Notes under the pieces: model-generated
Database searches by the model: none
Seen by the model: the letters and a program-made list of their open reading frames with translations, nothing else
What the model was told of the DNA's origin: nothing
Made by a program: the position numbers and the translations under genes
Source: Pieris napi
Lineage: Eukaryota; Arthropoda; Insecta; Lepidoptera; Pieridae
Reading direction: 5' to 3'
Assembly (NCBI RefSeq): GCF_905475465.1
Contig: NC_062236.1
Span: 11,046,001 to 11,110,000 of the forward strand
Length of the DNA stretch: 64,000 bases
Part shown: in pieces, positions 50,001 through 54,570 of the stretch
Numbering within the stretch: position 1 is the first letter of the stretch
How the letters are laid out: each line of letters begins with the position of its first letter

Positions 50001-51166
50001 GTTTTATAAAACAAAGTGGCCTCTATTTGTCTGTATGAATGCGATGAACTCAACAATAGCTGACTAATAGATAGTGTGATTCCTGAAGAAAGTCTTAGGT
50101 GTAATTCAAGTAAATTTACTGATTATTATTGAAGATATTGAAAAAATCCAAAATAAACTAAATGCGTTTGAAGTTGCCGGAAGCTTGCATATATGATATG
50201 ATATGCCTGTTATATTTTATTTTAACTATGTTGTTTGAAACTACTTAAGTCCTCAGTAGTTTACTATATAAATTGTTTTTTTTTTTTTTAATTCATTCAA
50301 TATTATATAAATCACCTTTAATTTACTTCTATAATATGAAATTGTGAATTACAGCATGCGGTATCGTGTCGTGTGGAGAACACCCGCGTGAACCCTAAGT
50401 CCCTGATCGAGGAGATCATCTCCGCTACCGATCTTAAGCAGGCTGTAGAGGATCCGGCCGAGAGTAAGTATATTATATTTATTTGTTTATAATCAGTGTT
50501 GGCGTAGGGGCTGAACGAGTGCCTTTTTATTTACAAATTTTGGACTTTCTATATGCACATTTAATGTTCAGTAAAGGAAGACATCGCCAGAAAATATCTT
50601 TGAAAAAAAAAATCTTCTACAAAACATGGGTCTGTGTTAGGCACAGAAGACTGTTTATCTATTTGCCTATTTGAAAAGACAATTGTTTTATTTATAATGA
50701 ATAAAGTAAATGTAATCTAATTTGAAAAATAATTTATTATATTTTATAGTCATGGAGGCTTTACTTAAAACACTTATCTTATTTATTTCGTAATCATACA
50801 GCTAGAATAAATTACATATACTAAAAAACAATTATACTAAATATATAGCCAAAGCTTGATATGTAATATAATATACAAAAGGATTGAAACATTTAGTAAA
50901 ATAAAATATATATAAAAATGTGAATATAATAATATTGGGCAGGGTATATAAATAAAGCCTCTGCAAATGATTGAAGATTTAAATATTGTTCGTATTTGTA
51001 TCACGTATAATTTGACGTTACAGCTTCCGGTCTCCAACTTTTCATAACGCCGGAAGGAACGGCGGAACTAGGTTCGAGGCAGCGTGCAAGACAACTTGCG
51101 AGACGAGATTACCAACGTGTTGTGTTACACCCCCATCCCCGACCACACCCGAGGGACCACAGGTGA
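3065..51166 (+). CDS. EEIG1: EEIG1/FAM102 family protein (NT-C2 domain), 11 coding exons
   Basis: Multi-exon gene; coding exons 3065-3207, 43678-43808, 44578-44764, 45160-45305, 45646-45741, 46284-46381, 47067-47161, 47448-48110, 49842-49962, 50355-50463, 51024-51166. Every junction has AG/GT borders and a compatible phase. The total is 1932 nt, giving 643 aa plus stop. Residues about 1-154 form the NT-C2 domain of the EEIG1/FAM102A (vertebrate) and SYM-3 (C. elegans) family, with recognisable motifs EELTEVPFVSAVLFAKVRL, RWNSTFSFVCKM, RVSVRKE and SGDPLFK. The middle (about 155-560) is Ser/Thr/Pro-rich and probably disordered, with the family's HSRNSS motif in exon 6 and SGYGSS in exon 7. The C-terminal exons match the vertebrate IVEKIVQSQD-like and LRLFVS-like tail (here LIEEIISATDLKQ and LQLFITPEGTAEL). 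Known members are cytosolic proteins, with a C2-like fold implicated in membrane/cortical association; the role in this insect is inferred. Identification is from recalled family sequence, not a search. Confidence 0.93.
4439..4463. repeat. 25-bp near-perfect palindrome
   Basis: gaatgtagtaga / tctactacattc around one central base. First of a pair of palindromes; the second is at 4479-4511. Confidence 0.85.
4479..4511. repeat. 33-bp palindrome (16-bp arms)
   Basis: aaatagatcatctact and its exact reverse complement separated by a single A. Confidence 0.9.
4700..4759. repeat. Perfect hairpin: 28-bp stem, 4-nt loop
   Basis: Arm 4700-4727 (cgaacttgtaaaaggggc...) is exactly complementary to 4732-4759 (...gccccttttacaagttcg); the loop is cata. 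Perfect pairing suggests a young inverted duplication, a tiny MITE or an expressed hairpin RNA. Confidence 0.9.
6485..6720 (+). mobile_element. Degenerate tRNA-derived SINE
   Basis: Recognisable by gcgtgcgatcttcatccctg, ggctgtg, a gtgaggaaatcggca block, gatcaactacttgcctatta and tctgaggcct. Box B is decayed (ggtcttaagttc), so it is an old copy. Confidence 0.75.
8492..8918 (-). mobile_element. Helitron-like non-autonomous element
   Basis: Read on the - strand it starts TC (tctatatatataaaaatgaa) after A and ends GCTAG before T. Other copies are at 10891-11269 (-), 15062-15644 (+) and 20571-20911 (-), sharing the TC...CTAG ends. The TC/CTRR ends and A|T insertion follow Helitron rules, but no clear 3' hairpin was confirmed. 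Confidence 0.5.
10197..10222. repeat. Short hairpin (11-bp arms)
   Basis: attcgactatt ... aatagtcgaat with a 4-nt loop. Confidence 0.7.
10891..11269 (-). mobile_element. Helitron-like non-autonomous element
   Basis: On the - strand it begins TCTTAATATATATAAATTA, has cgtgtcacgttgtttgtcc just inside, and ends tctgCTAG before T. The head matches the copy at 20571-20911. Incidental ORFs overlap it on both strands. Confidence 0.5.
12088..12970. mobile_element. Foldback element, ~320-bp inverted repeats
   Basis: 12088-12412 recurs as an imperfect reverse complement at about 12660-12970. Shared blocks are tagtccattgaaa, gcgttttttagaggacgc, ggccgccatcttgg, tggctatatctcc, gcaaatcgctgtg and atcataaatccaaaatt. 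The loop is about 250 bp. The ORFs inside are incidental. Both arms carry GCCGCCATCTTGG, a match to the YY1/Pho-type site. Confidence 0.85.
14261..14532 (+). mobile_element. tRNA-derived SINE, near full length
   Basis: Starts gcagtgttggcttagtggct (box A) and carries a mutated box B (ggtttgacctc). The body is typical, ending gttgtagcgccactgattt. Confidence 0.88.
14650..14900 (+). mobile_element. LINE 3' end (RT C-terminus and 3' UTR)
   Basis: Matches the family seen at 28435 and 39125: cacttcgacgtcca, cagctgcccactgaaatat, gaactcgacttagggtcctt, then gagcctcctccccgtttgcc. It decodes to a decayed ...QLPTE.F..(F/L)DLG.FK...Y tail. Non-functional. Confidence 0.65.
15062..15644 (+). mobile_element. 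Helitron-like non-autonomous element
   Basis: Starts a|TCTATATATA with a TA-rich run, then aaagtcgtgtttgttacaac and gagaacggctggaccgatg. It ends gcgccgggtcaGCTAG|T. Plus-strand counterpart of the - copies at 8492, 10891 and 20571. Confidence 0.5.
15990..16260. other. GC-richer island, possible LINE remnant
   Basis: The plus-strand reading gives SVSHTVLECEAEA, reminiscent of the H..(L/F).C zinc-knuckle tail of non-LTR reverse transcriptases, followed by a stop. Weak; no flanking LINE ORF is visible. Confidence 0.25.
17004..19081 (-). mobile_element. DNA transposon, 2078 bp, 12-bp TIRs and 8-bp target duplication
   Basis: Ends are TAGGGTGGGTCA (17004-17015) and its exact complement TGACCCACCCTA (19070-19081). 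The flanks carry the same 8 bp, CAGTTTAT, at 16996-17003 and 19082-19089. An 8-bp duplication and TAG-start TIRs fit the hAT superfamily, though the protein remnant is of an arthropod/cnidarian repeat-encoded family I cannot place firmly. The coding remnant on the - strand is broken into several frames. Confidence 0.9.
17380..18723 (-). pseudogene. Broken transposon-encoded protein (GCDGT...ELPLRHL family)
   Basis: Reading 5' to 3' on the - strand: LLAIGCDGTVTNTG, KRLQRPLQWIICLLH, a stop, NELPLRHLF, then after a frame change LLAMLTDKEKHMRELAARRI, VPKLNFDAKYYID, QTNDELIQIM and VEPSVKIVTEA. The motifs GCDGT.VNTG, RPLQW.IC.LHANELPLRHL and CIKLVTEAS recur in a large repeat-encoded family in arthropods and Hydra (recalled, not searched). 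Stops and frame shifts make it non-functional. It lies wholly inside the TIR element. Confidence 0.75.
19200..19285 (+). repeat. Dispersed repeat tail (copy 1 of 3)
   Basis: tgtatcacttattccacgtc then gacatccctcctcatcggca. The same block is at 22912-22999 (+) and 31497-31558 (-). Probably a LINE 3' UTR. Confidence 0.7.
19770..19918 (+). mobile_element. LINE 3' end fragment
   Basis: ggcagtttttgccgcgcac, gcgtaccaattctttaaag, cttctggcattgagagtgtc, tgagactcctgcccatttgc then A-run. Same family as 14650, 28435, 39125 and 51215. Confidence 0.65.
20571..20911 (-). mobile_element. Helitron-like non-autonomous element
   Basis: On the - strand it runs from TCTAATATATAAAATTTTCG (with cgtgtcacaattttcgtt) to acaGCTAG before T. 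Closely related to 10891-11269; a related fragment is at 29943-30060. Confidence 0.5.
21578..21639. repeat. Pre-miRNA-like hairpin (29-bp stem)
   Basis: Arm 21578-21606 (tacagataccggcaaac...) pairs with 21611-21639 (...gtttgccagtatctgta) with two mismatches and one G-U pair; the loop is aaac. The ends are TA, so it could also be a tiny TA-target MITE. I do not recognise a known miRNA. Confidence 0.75.
21987..22256 (+). mobile_element. tRNA-derived SINE with internal deletion
   Basis: Head ttggcctagtggcttcagcg and tail gttgtagcgccactgatta are present. About 18 bases (acttgcctattagatt) are missing before tgacaaatgatc. Its tail is the start of the duplicated block 22189-22496. Confidence 0.88.
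22189..22496 (+). repeat. 308-bp dispersed duplication (copy A)
   Basis: SINE tail plus about 235 bp of otherwise unique sequence (gaagtcgcgagagtaac, gaatcggagatattatcag) is repeated almost unchanged at 35535-35846, same orientation, 13.3 kb away. A 4-bp indel near catgagatatc is the main difference. Confidence 0.92.
22491..22594 (+). mobile_element. SINE tail fragment
   Basis: tatggcgtgtgtcaggctga through gttgtagcgccactg, joined directly to the duplicated block at the shared ggcgt. Confidence 0.85.
22912..22999 (+). repeat. Dispersed repeat tail (copy 2 of 3)
   Basis: atatgtttattatgaaatat, tttattccacgtcattaaat and gacatccctactcatcagca; partner of 19200 and 31497. Confidence 0.7.
23850..24090. 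other. GC-richer island of unknown nature
   Basis: About 240 bp clearly richer in G+C than the surroundings, with two overlapping short frames (61 and 71 codons from ATG) but no motif I recognise. It might be a retroelement remnant or an unrecognised exon. Confidence 0.3.
24735..24815 (-). mobile_element. tRNA-like/SINE head fragment of a second family
   Basis: On the - strand gtggcaaaattaagcc resembles a box A region and gtgggttcgaatcccgacg is a strong box B. It lacks the paired acceptor stem of a real tRNA. Confidence 0.4.
24905..25030 (+). mobile_element. LINE 3' UTR fragment
   Basis: ggccagcaacgcacccacta, acatgggtgtccattggctg, cttctcgggcgtcccgtagg then A-run; opposite-strand relative of 1520-1720. 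Confidence 0.65.
25645..26030 (+). mobile_element. ~390-bp MITE-like element (copy 1)
   Basis: Left end gtacttatgtacgcgcgtaa then gaagttatacttctttgg; right end cataacgcgcataaagaagt then ataacttc, so the ends carry inverted gaagttatacttcttt. Both end regions recur at 57990-58446, with the middles differing. Short ORFs here are incidental. Confidence 0.8.
26350..26460 (+). mobile_element. LINE 3' end fragment
   Basis: aaaggccggcaacgcgctcg, ctctggcattgatacactcc and tgagcctcatgcccgtttgc; 3' UTR of the 39125-type LINE. Confidence 0.65.
26434..26562 (+). repeat. Tandem duplication, ~60-67-bp unit x2
   Basis: cctc(a/c)tgcccgtttgcc ... acaaataggaagttctaggt occurs twice head to tail within the tail of the LINE fragment. 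Confidence 0.85.
28435..28690 (+). mobile_element. LINE 3' end (RT C-terminus and 3' UTR)
   Basis: attacctcgacgtccgtcg, gaaccagctaccaactaaag, accaattcgatttagggtcc, tctggcattgagagggtc and tgcccatttgccccctgt; same family as 14650 and 39125, 5'-truncated. Confidence 0.65.
29370..29560 (-). mobile_element. LINE 3' UTR (second family)
   Basis: cgaaatcatttattcatata, tctaattttacatttactgc and ccgccactcttcttaatcgc. The same family on the + strand is at 36300-36420 (gaactggcagtaaatgtaaa, gaataaatgatttcga). Confidence 0.65.
29943..30060 (-). mobile_element. Helitron-like fragment
   Basis: agctgatccggtaaac plus attaaaaaatagggggttg resembles the 3' part of the 20571-20911 copy (ctagctgtaccggctaacg, aaaaaataggggtcg). 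Confidence 0.4.
30022..30202 (+). repeat. Tandem duplication, ~90-bp unit x2
   Basis: Unit starting tatgtattaaaaaaa and containing tagacctagcaaaacacaaa occurs twice in succession, A-rich and slightly diverged. Confidence 0.8.
30219..30448 (+). mobile_element. tRNA-derived SINE with deletions
   Basis: tagtgttggcctaatggttt, an intact box B (ggttcgatccccgg), and tail aaaaaggttgtagcgccact. Parts of the body are missing. Confidence 0.87.
31325..31853. mobile_element. GC-rich TIR element with nested insertion
   Basis: Ends aggcctacaacgcactagcg (31325-) and its complement at 31834-31853; the inverted match extends about 55 bp. The interior is packed with gcggt..gccgc motifs, unlike the AT-rich surroundings. 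Excluding AG, the element would start GGCC and be flanked by TGA on both sides, a possible 3-bp duplication as in PIF/Harbinger. About 150 bp of AT-rich DNA at 31480-31630 interrupts it. Confidence 0.8.
31497..31558 (-). repeat. Dispersed repeat tail (copy 3 of 3), nested
   Basis: aatgacgtggaataagtgat and cataataaacatattttat; reverse complement of the 19200 and 22912 blocks, inserted inside the GC-rich TIR element. Confidence 0.7.
34914..35116 (+). mobile_element. Degenerate SINE
   Basis: gtgcacgaatggactttctg, ttagcactcgctctaaac, atcacctacttgg and gaggcccagagtggtagtag remain; the head is lost. Confidence 0.7.
35492..35603 (+). mobile_element. SINE tail fragment
   Basis: tatgtcagggacagaaggct then gatcacctacttgcctatta and gttgtagcgctactg; continues into duplicated block copy B. 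Confidence 0.85.
35535..35846 (+). repeat. 312-bp dispersed duplication (copy B)
   Basis: Near-identical to 22189-22496. After the shared tatggcgt it diverges into accatctgctgacatccg instead of a second SINE tail. Confidence 0.92.
36300..36420 (+). mobile_element. LINE 3' UTR (second family)
   Basis: ttgagaactggcagtaaatg, aaattagaagcattt and gaataaatgatttcgacttt; mirror of 29370-29560. Confidence 0.65.
37920..38025 (+). mobile_element. LINE 3' UTR fragment
   Basis: gagcgtaccaatttttaaga, ggccggcaacgcatttgcga and catcagatgagcttcctgg; 39125-type family. Confidence 0.6.
39125..39345 (+). mobile_element. LINE RT C-terminus and 3' UTR
   Basis: The plus strand encodes TALWNQLPTEVFPNQFDLG then FFKEKVYQFVNG and a stop. 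This is the typical ...LWN.LP.EVF....DL..FK..V C-terminus of jockey/CR1-type reverse transcriptases. The 3' UTR (gccggtaatgcacttgcgag) follows. It is the best-preserved copy and identifies the other tails as LINE ends. Confidence 0.75.
39731..39825 (+). mobile_element. SINE head fragment
   Basis: ggttggcctaatggtttcag, decayed box B (ggccgatcccc), gctgtgcacccatggacttt, then lost. Confidence 0.8.
39981..40270 (+). mobile_element. tRNA-derived SINE, best-preserved copy
   Basis: agcagtgttggcctagtggc (box A), ggttcgatccccggctgtg (box B), all body blocks, and aagaggttgtagcgccgctg before a T-run. About 290 bp. Useful as the reference copy for this family. Confidence 0.93.
40590..40950. repeat. Probable interspersed repeat
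   Basis: aaactactggaccgattcca, accattagaaagctgctgac and aggctataatctatattatg are phrases I associate with widespread lepidopteran repeats. Boundaries are not visible. Confidence 0.4.
41835..42140. mobile_element. pogo-like MITE, 306 bp
   Basis: Ends CAGGTCAACTCTTTATAACG and, reversed, CAGTGTAAACTCTTTATAACG(minus last base identical), each flanked by TA (41833-41834, 42141-42142). CAGT..AAC-TCTTTATAACG ends with TA duplication are typical of pogo/Tigger Tc1-mariner elements. The motif tctctataacg is repeated inside. No transposase. Confidence 0.85.
43678..43808 (+). CDS. EEIG1: EEIG1 exon 2 (NT-C2 domain)
   Basis: 131 nt, bounded by ttttcag and G|GTACTA. The first base completes Arg48, then EEVREHAVRWNSTFSF and VCKMYANANTGVLEPAKL. 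These align closely with vertebrate FAM102A (EEVQE..VRW, FVCKMSANPATG). Separated from exon 1 by 40.5 kb. Confidence 0.95.
43809..44577 (+). other. EEIG1 intron 2, no other feature
   Basis: 769 bp, AT-rich, donor GTACTA and acceptor gtttcag. Nothing else seen. Confidence 0.8.
44578..44764 (+). CDS. EEIG1: EEIG1 exon 3 (end of NT-C2 domain)
   Basis: 187 nt, flanked by gtttcag and GTAAGT. It encodes GGRSYQKLGFCDMNLAEL, AGSGET, RRCLLEGYDNKSRQRQDNS and VLRIRIKMNMISGDPLFK. The LGF-DLNLAEFAGSG and LLEGYD blocks are the best-conserved part of the family. Confidence 0.95.
45160..45305 (+). CDS. EEIG1: EEIG1 exon 4 (low-complexity linker)
   Basis: 146 nt. The acceptor is atttttcag and the donor G|GTGGGT. 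It encodes an acidic, Ser/Ala-rich segment (PESKQEVSEGRSAGTPDSG, then ASSTASSGFGSLTKKHNY). The phase fits both neighbours, and an antisense ORF across it is a shadow. Confidence 0.88.
45646..45741 (+). CDS. EEIG1: EEIG1 exon 5
   Basis: 96 nt between ttacag and G|GTAATT. Pro/Ser-rich: EGSHNQPLSSLPSCDL followed by PSPDNEEPPTPLPDCP. No domain. Supported by phase continuity and a GC content above the flanking introns. Confidence 0.85.
46284..46381 (+). CDS. EEIG1: EEIG1 exon 6 (HSRNSS motif)
   Basis: 98 nt between tttacag and AAG|GTAATA. Encodes GLTVVSGSCAECHQQPHTH then SRNSSNTSGDMSSK. The HSRNSS stretch matches the same motif in vertebrate FAM102A, a likely phosphorylated serine cluster. Confidence 0.88.
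47067..47161 (+). CDS. EEIG1: EEIG1 exon 7
   Basis: 95 nt between tttttcag and AG|GTAATA. Encodes ASGYGSSVSAASAHSRQSS then EGDSAPDRPHHN. Together with exon 6 it reproduces the family pattern HSRNSS..SGY...HSR. It ends in phase 2, matching exon 8. Confidence 0.88.
47448..48110 (+). CDS. EEIG1: EEIG1 exon 8 (large middle exon)
   Basis: 663 nt, the largest exon, after a C-rich acceptor (cgccccag) and before AG|GTGAGT. It encodes about 220 residues including TTTVYVPRCKHAGLAKLVIE, repeated SDVSDPYLTPNATL-type Ser/Pro/Asp segments, KKNEELFTNFPFLTPLAHRK and KSEVELLRHSVAVCAR. No known domain is recognised in this part, which seems lineage-variable. Intron 7 is only 286 bp. Read without splicing, the frame stops (TGA) at 48112, so the donor at 48110 is needed. 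Confidence 0.9.
48111..49841 (+). other. EEIG1 intron 8
   Basis: Contains the candidate alternative terminal exon (48342-48404) and a GC-rich patch at 48451-48550 that keeps a short open frame but has a poor acceptor and a length (85 nt) that would break the frame. The remainder is AT-rich. Confidence 0.6.
48342..48404 (+). other. EEIG1: Candidate alternative 3' terminal exon of EEIG1
   Basis: A pyrimidine-rich acceptor (gttttattgcag) ends at 48341. Joined in phase to exon 8, it adds R-L-Q-I and then TAA (48352-48354). An AATAAA at 48399-48404 follows 45 nt later. This would give a 523-aa isoform lacking the conserved C-terminal exons. Sequence-only inference; short exons of this kind arise by chance. 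Confidence 0.3.
49842..49962 (+). CDS. EEIG1: EEIG1 exon 9
   Basis: 121 nt between gtattgcag and CAG|GTAAAT. The first base completes Arg, followed by NPSSGSLTASASESGSLER and ARAALERRKRVAAPPVQDD. A short charged helix (RARAALERRKR) follows a serine run. Confidence 0.9.
50355..50463 (+). CDS. EEIG1: EEIG1 exon 10 (conserved C-terminal motif)
   Basis: 109 nt between ttacag and A|GTAAGT. Encodes HAVSCRVENTRVNPKSLIEE then IISATDLKQAVEDPAE. It corresponds to the vertebrate DTRIDADAIVEKIVQSQDF block, confirming that this is the conserved C-terminal region. Confidence 0.92.
50494..50677 (+). mobile_element. Degenerate SINE in EEIG1 intron 10
   Basis: cagtgttggcgtaggggctg, ttggactttctatatgcaca and gtgttaggcacagaagactg; the head is badly decayed and the tail lost. 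Confidence 0.7.
51024..51166 (+). CDS. EEIG1: EEIG1 exon 11 (C-terminus and stop)
   Basis: 143 nt after gttacag. Encodes SGLQLFITPEGTAELGSRQ, ARQLARRDYQRVV and a His/Pro/Arg tail ending PRDHR, stop TGA at 51164-51166. It parallels the family tail (LRLFVSRDG.. then YEPVV). The sequence CACAG|GTGATC just before the stop could be a weak donor, so a further 3' exon cannot be fully excluded. Confidence 0.88.
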
Positions 51167-51214
51167 TCAGATACACGAATTAAACGTTCATAGTATATGG
51201 ACTGAACATAAAAC

Positions 51215-51345
51215 ATTTACCAATTCTTAAAAGGCCGGCAACGCACTTGCGAACCCTCTGGCAATGAGAGTGTCCATGGGCGGCAGTATCACTTACCATC
51301 AGATGAGCCTCCTGCCCGTTTGCCCCTTGTTCTATAAAAAATAAC
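51215..51345 (+). mobile_element. LINE 3' UTR in EEIG1 3' UTR
   Basis: aaaggccggcaacgcacttg, ctctggcaatgagagtgtcc and tgagcctcctgcccgtttgc then A-run. It starts about 50 bp after the EEIG1 stop codon. Confidence 0.7.
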
Positions 51346-51424
51346 TCCTTACACACACTATTCTGGTTAATTGTCATCAGAAGTCGAGGCAGAAAACGAA
51401 ATTTTACCCTTACCCACCTCCACA

Positions 51425-51600
51425 ATCAGCTACCTACTAAAGTATTTCCAAACCAATTCGACTTAGGGTCCTTTAAGAAAAGATCATACAATACTTAAAG
51501 GCCAGCATCGCACTCGCCCCTTTGTATTGTGAGTGTCTATGGTCGGCGGATCACTTAACATCAGGGGAACCTCCGGATAGTTTGCCCCTATTCTATAACC
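51425..51600 (+). mobile_element. LINE RT C-terminus and 3' UTR
   Basis: cagctacctactaaagtatt, accaattcgacttagggtcc, ggccagcatcgcactcgccc and ggggaacctccgg; second copy of the same family in tandem. Confidence 0.68.
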
Positions 51601-54546
51601 TTAAAAAAATTATTTTTTAAGACATTTTTCTATTGCGAGCTAGAAAAATCAAACGCAGGCGAGAGTTTATTGATATCTTGAAGGCTTGAAGCATTGTTCA
51701 TAAATATTGATATTTTACTTGTAAATACGATTTTTAAACGATCTTGAAATGTGTGTCTTAAGAATCGAGTAATGTTTCTAGTTGGTAGACACTACTTAAC
51801 TTGAAAATTACTACTTGCCTTAAAAGTGATTAAATGGTTTATGGAGTTCAACACATACACACACACACACGCATCTATATCAATTTTTTATACAGAATTA
51901 TAAAATTAAATCTTGTGTCAGGTAGCCAACGGTGTGAAAGTGCGACTCTGCGCGCGCAATGCAAACCTGACACTTGATACCTGACGAAAGATTCGACGCT
52001 TAGTGTTCATTTTGCTTGAGTCCTAGGACTCTGAACTATAACAAATATTTTTGCAACGCTTTATAAGTGTTAATTAGTGTATCAGACTTGCCGACAATAT
52101 ATTGACGCAAAGACGGAAGAGCTTGCTGTCTCTATTATTTCCCTAATAAAAACAGAGATAGTTGAAAGTTTATGAGTGCTGGCTTTAATCGAATGCTTTT
52201 TTGAGAGACAATTATTGTATTATTTGCCAATAACGTGGAGTAAAGATTGTGTTGCCATGGTTACGACTTCATGGTAGTCAGCGTAACTATGGTAACGAAT
52301 CCTTTACTTAAATGTACGTTTAATAAAAAGAAGGACCTACAAATATTTTGAATGGCACCCAACCTTACTATTGTCGATATTCTAAAAACATTATTTTCAC
52401 ATTAATTGTAAAATGGGCTAGTTGACTTTATTGAGTTGATATCGAAATGGAGTTATATTTGACATTAAATTCGACGATTCCTAATATGTAAATTTTTTTA
52501 ATCCTACATTAATTTTAATGTTATTGTTAATTTATTAATTCGTATTTTTGTAATATTATTATTATAAAATTACTCTCATATAATAAAACGTCAACTGGCC
52601 TATTCAAGGGTTCACTATAAAGACGTTTTTTTTTTTTTTCAATTATTTTAATGCGGTGGCGATGTTTTTAGTTAAGATGAATTGAATTGATTGACATGTG
52701 AAGGTGGTGTGAATTGTATAGAATGTTCCTCTTGTAAATAAACCGTCGCGACGACATATTTATTGTTTTTAATGTATTATAATTTATGCCATATGTTTTA
52801 CTATGTGTATTATATTCGGCTCGGGACATGCCTATAATGAAAATATATCTTCATTTTATTTGTATGAACTTTTAAATGTTTTTTAACCTACGTTTTTACT
52901 TAATTGTACGCATTTGATGTAGATGTAGTGCTTTAAACTTATACGATCACCTCGATATTGCTTCTAAAACAATTAGTTCCTGTATTAGGTCAGATGAGTT
53001 TGAGGCACTATCAACCTTTTGATGGCAGCTCGAGTGATTAAGTCGTCATTTATTGACGTTTGTAAGATACAATTTGTGTGTTCCTATGCTTAATGAAAGG
53101 ACGATATAAATATAATTCTTTGCTTCCATTTTGTACGAATTTGTGTTTCTAAGTAATTTCCAGTCCTCCAGTTTCTCCTTCAGAACGAGTGCTCACATGA
53201 CGGTGCTAAGTCAATGTGTAGTTAGTATAGGTACTGTGACGTCATCCCTTAGTATTTTAAAGCCTTCAATTATTTATATACAGTACCAGACCATTTATAA
53301 GTCGTATCGTGCTTGGAAAAAGATACTCGCTTCGTAGAGCGTCATCTCTGTCACACGAAACACTAACAGTCTGCTATCTATTAGGAGACAGAGACGGCAC
53401 TATACGATGCCGAAGCTAGCCGAGTATCTCTTTCTAAAACATGATGAGACTTGGCCGGGTACTGTACCTATGTGGAAGAGAAAATTGAGGGTTGTCCACA
53501 AAATTTGAATTTATACTGTTATAATTATTTAAGCTTTGGACTTCCATCTTATTAAGTGCAACATTTGTAATTGGTCGTAAAGTAATTTACCTTTTTATTT
53601 TAACATATATGAAATTCACTTTTTTATTTAATAAAATGAGACTGTTATTCCCAAATGAACTGATACTTTCGAAGTCCTCCAGTCCAGGCTGCTTGCGTTT
53701 TTTGATTTTTACTTAAAGACGACAAAATATATGTATTATTCTATTAGTAATCTTAGAAATAATTGAAATTAATTTGTTTAAGTGTCAAAATTTCTGTGAT
53801 TAAAGCAACAAAGTAACTATTTTTTCTGAAATCCCTGACAGTACATTTAATATTACTGTTTCATTGTGGAATGTAAAATTATTAACAGTGATAAATATTG
53901 ATCTAAATAGAATGTGCAAATGTTTAATGTAATATTTCAATGGCGGGATGGATTAGAATGCCAAAATCACTAGATCCTTCATACAAGTGAGCTTGTTATA
54001 TTAAAATAGGTGATTACAAAAAGTAAAAAATCGATTTTCGAACATCAATACAGACAGAATAACTAACGCAAGTTTTATACTAGATATATATTTATTTTTA
54101 AATTTGAGGTTTTATATATTAGATATGGTTGATACGTTATTGTTACGTCTAGATTGTTTCAGATTCTCTAAATTAGAGGATCTCGCTCGTATGAAGGATC
54201 GCGTTATATAGAAAATATTACTACGGGATATTTCTAAATAGAAAGGGTTTTGAAGCTTTGTATTATACCGAGATCTGTCACTCCTTTGCGAAAGCTTGAG
54301 GTTTGCCGTTAAAAGTAACTGCCCGCTGCCCGACGTGGACAATTTTGGACGCGGCTACCGTAGCGGTTGCATTTACGTGTTATTTATCGTGTTGAAATTA
54401 TGTATTCAGTATTAATGTACAATTAATTTATTGAGTAAGGTCGCTAAGTACATCGTAACGTGTATTGCGATGTGTTTCCCGACAGGCAGAAGGGACGGCG
54501 GCGGAATTGTATCATATGTCTTGTAATACAGCCTGTACAGTATTTG

Positions 54547-54552
54547 AATAAA
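54547..54552 (+). terminator. Candidate poly(A) signal AATAAA of EEIG1
   Basis: AATAAA with a downstream GT-rich stretch (gtgtttag...ttgtgtttt), the usual layout of an animal cleavage site. The assignment to EEIG1 rests on its position and strand. Confidence 0.4.
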
Positions 54553-54570
54553 GGACGTGTTTAGAGCTAT

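Larger units (their letters stand above)
51167..54570 (+). other. EEIG1: Probable EEIG1 3' UTR
   Basis: No further conserved coding. It holds LINE 3' ends at 51215-51345 and 51425-51600, a CA-rich run near 51850-51872, and otherwise AT-rich sequence. Candidate poly(A) signals lie at about 52737 (AATAAA) and 54547-54552 (AATAAA followed by a GT-rich tract). The long UTR is inferred; the true end could be at the earlier signal. Confidence 0.5.
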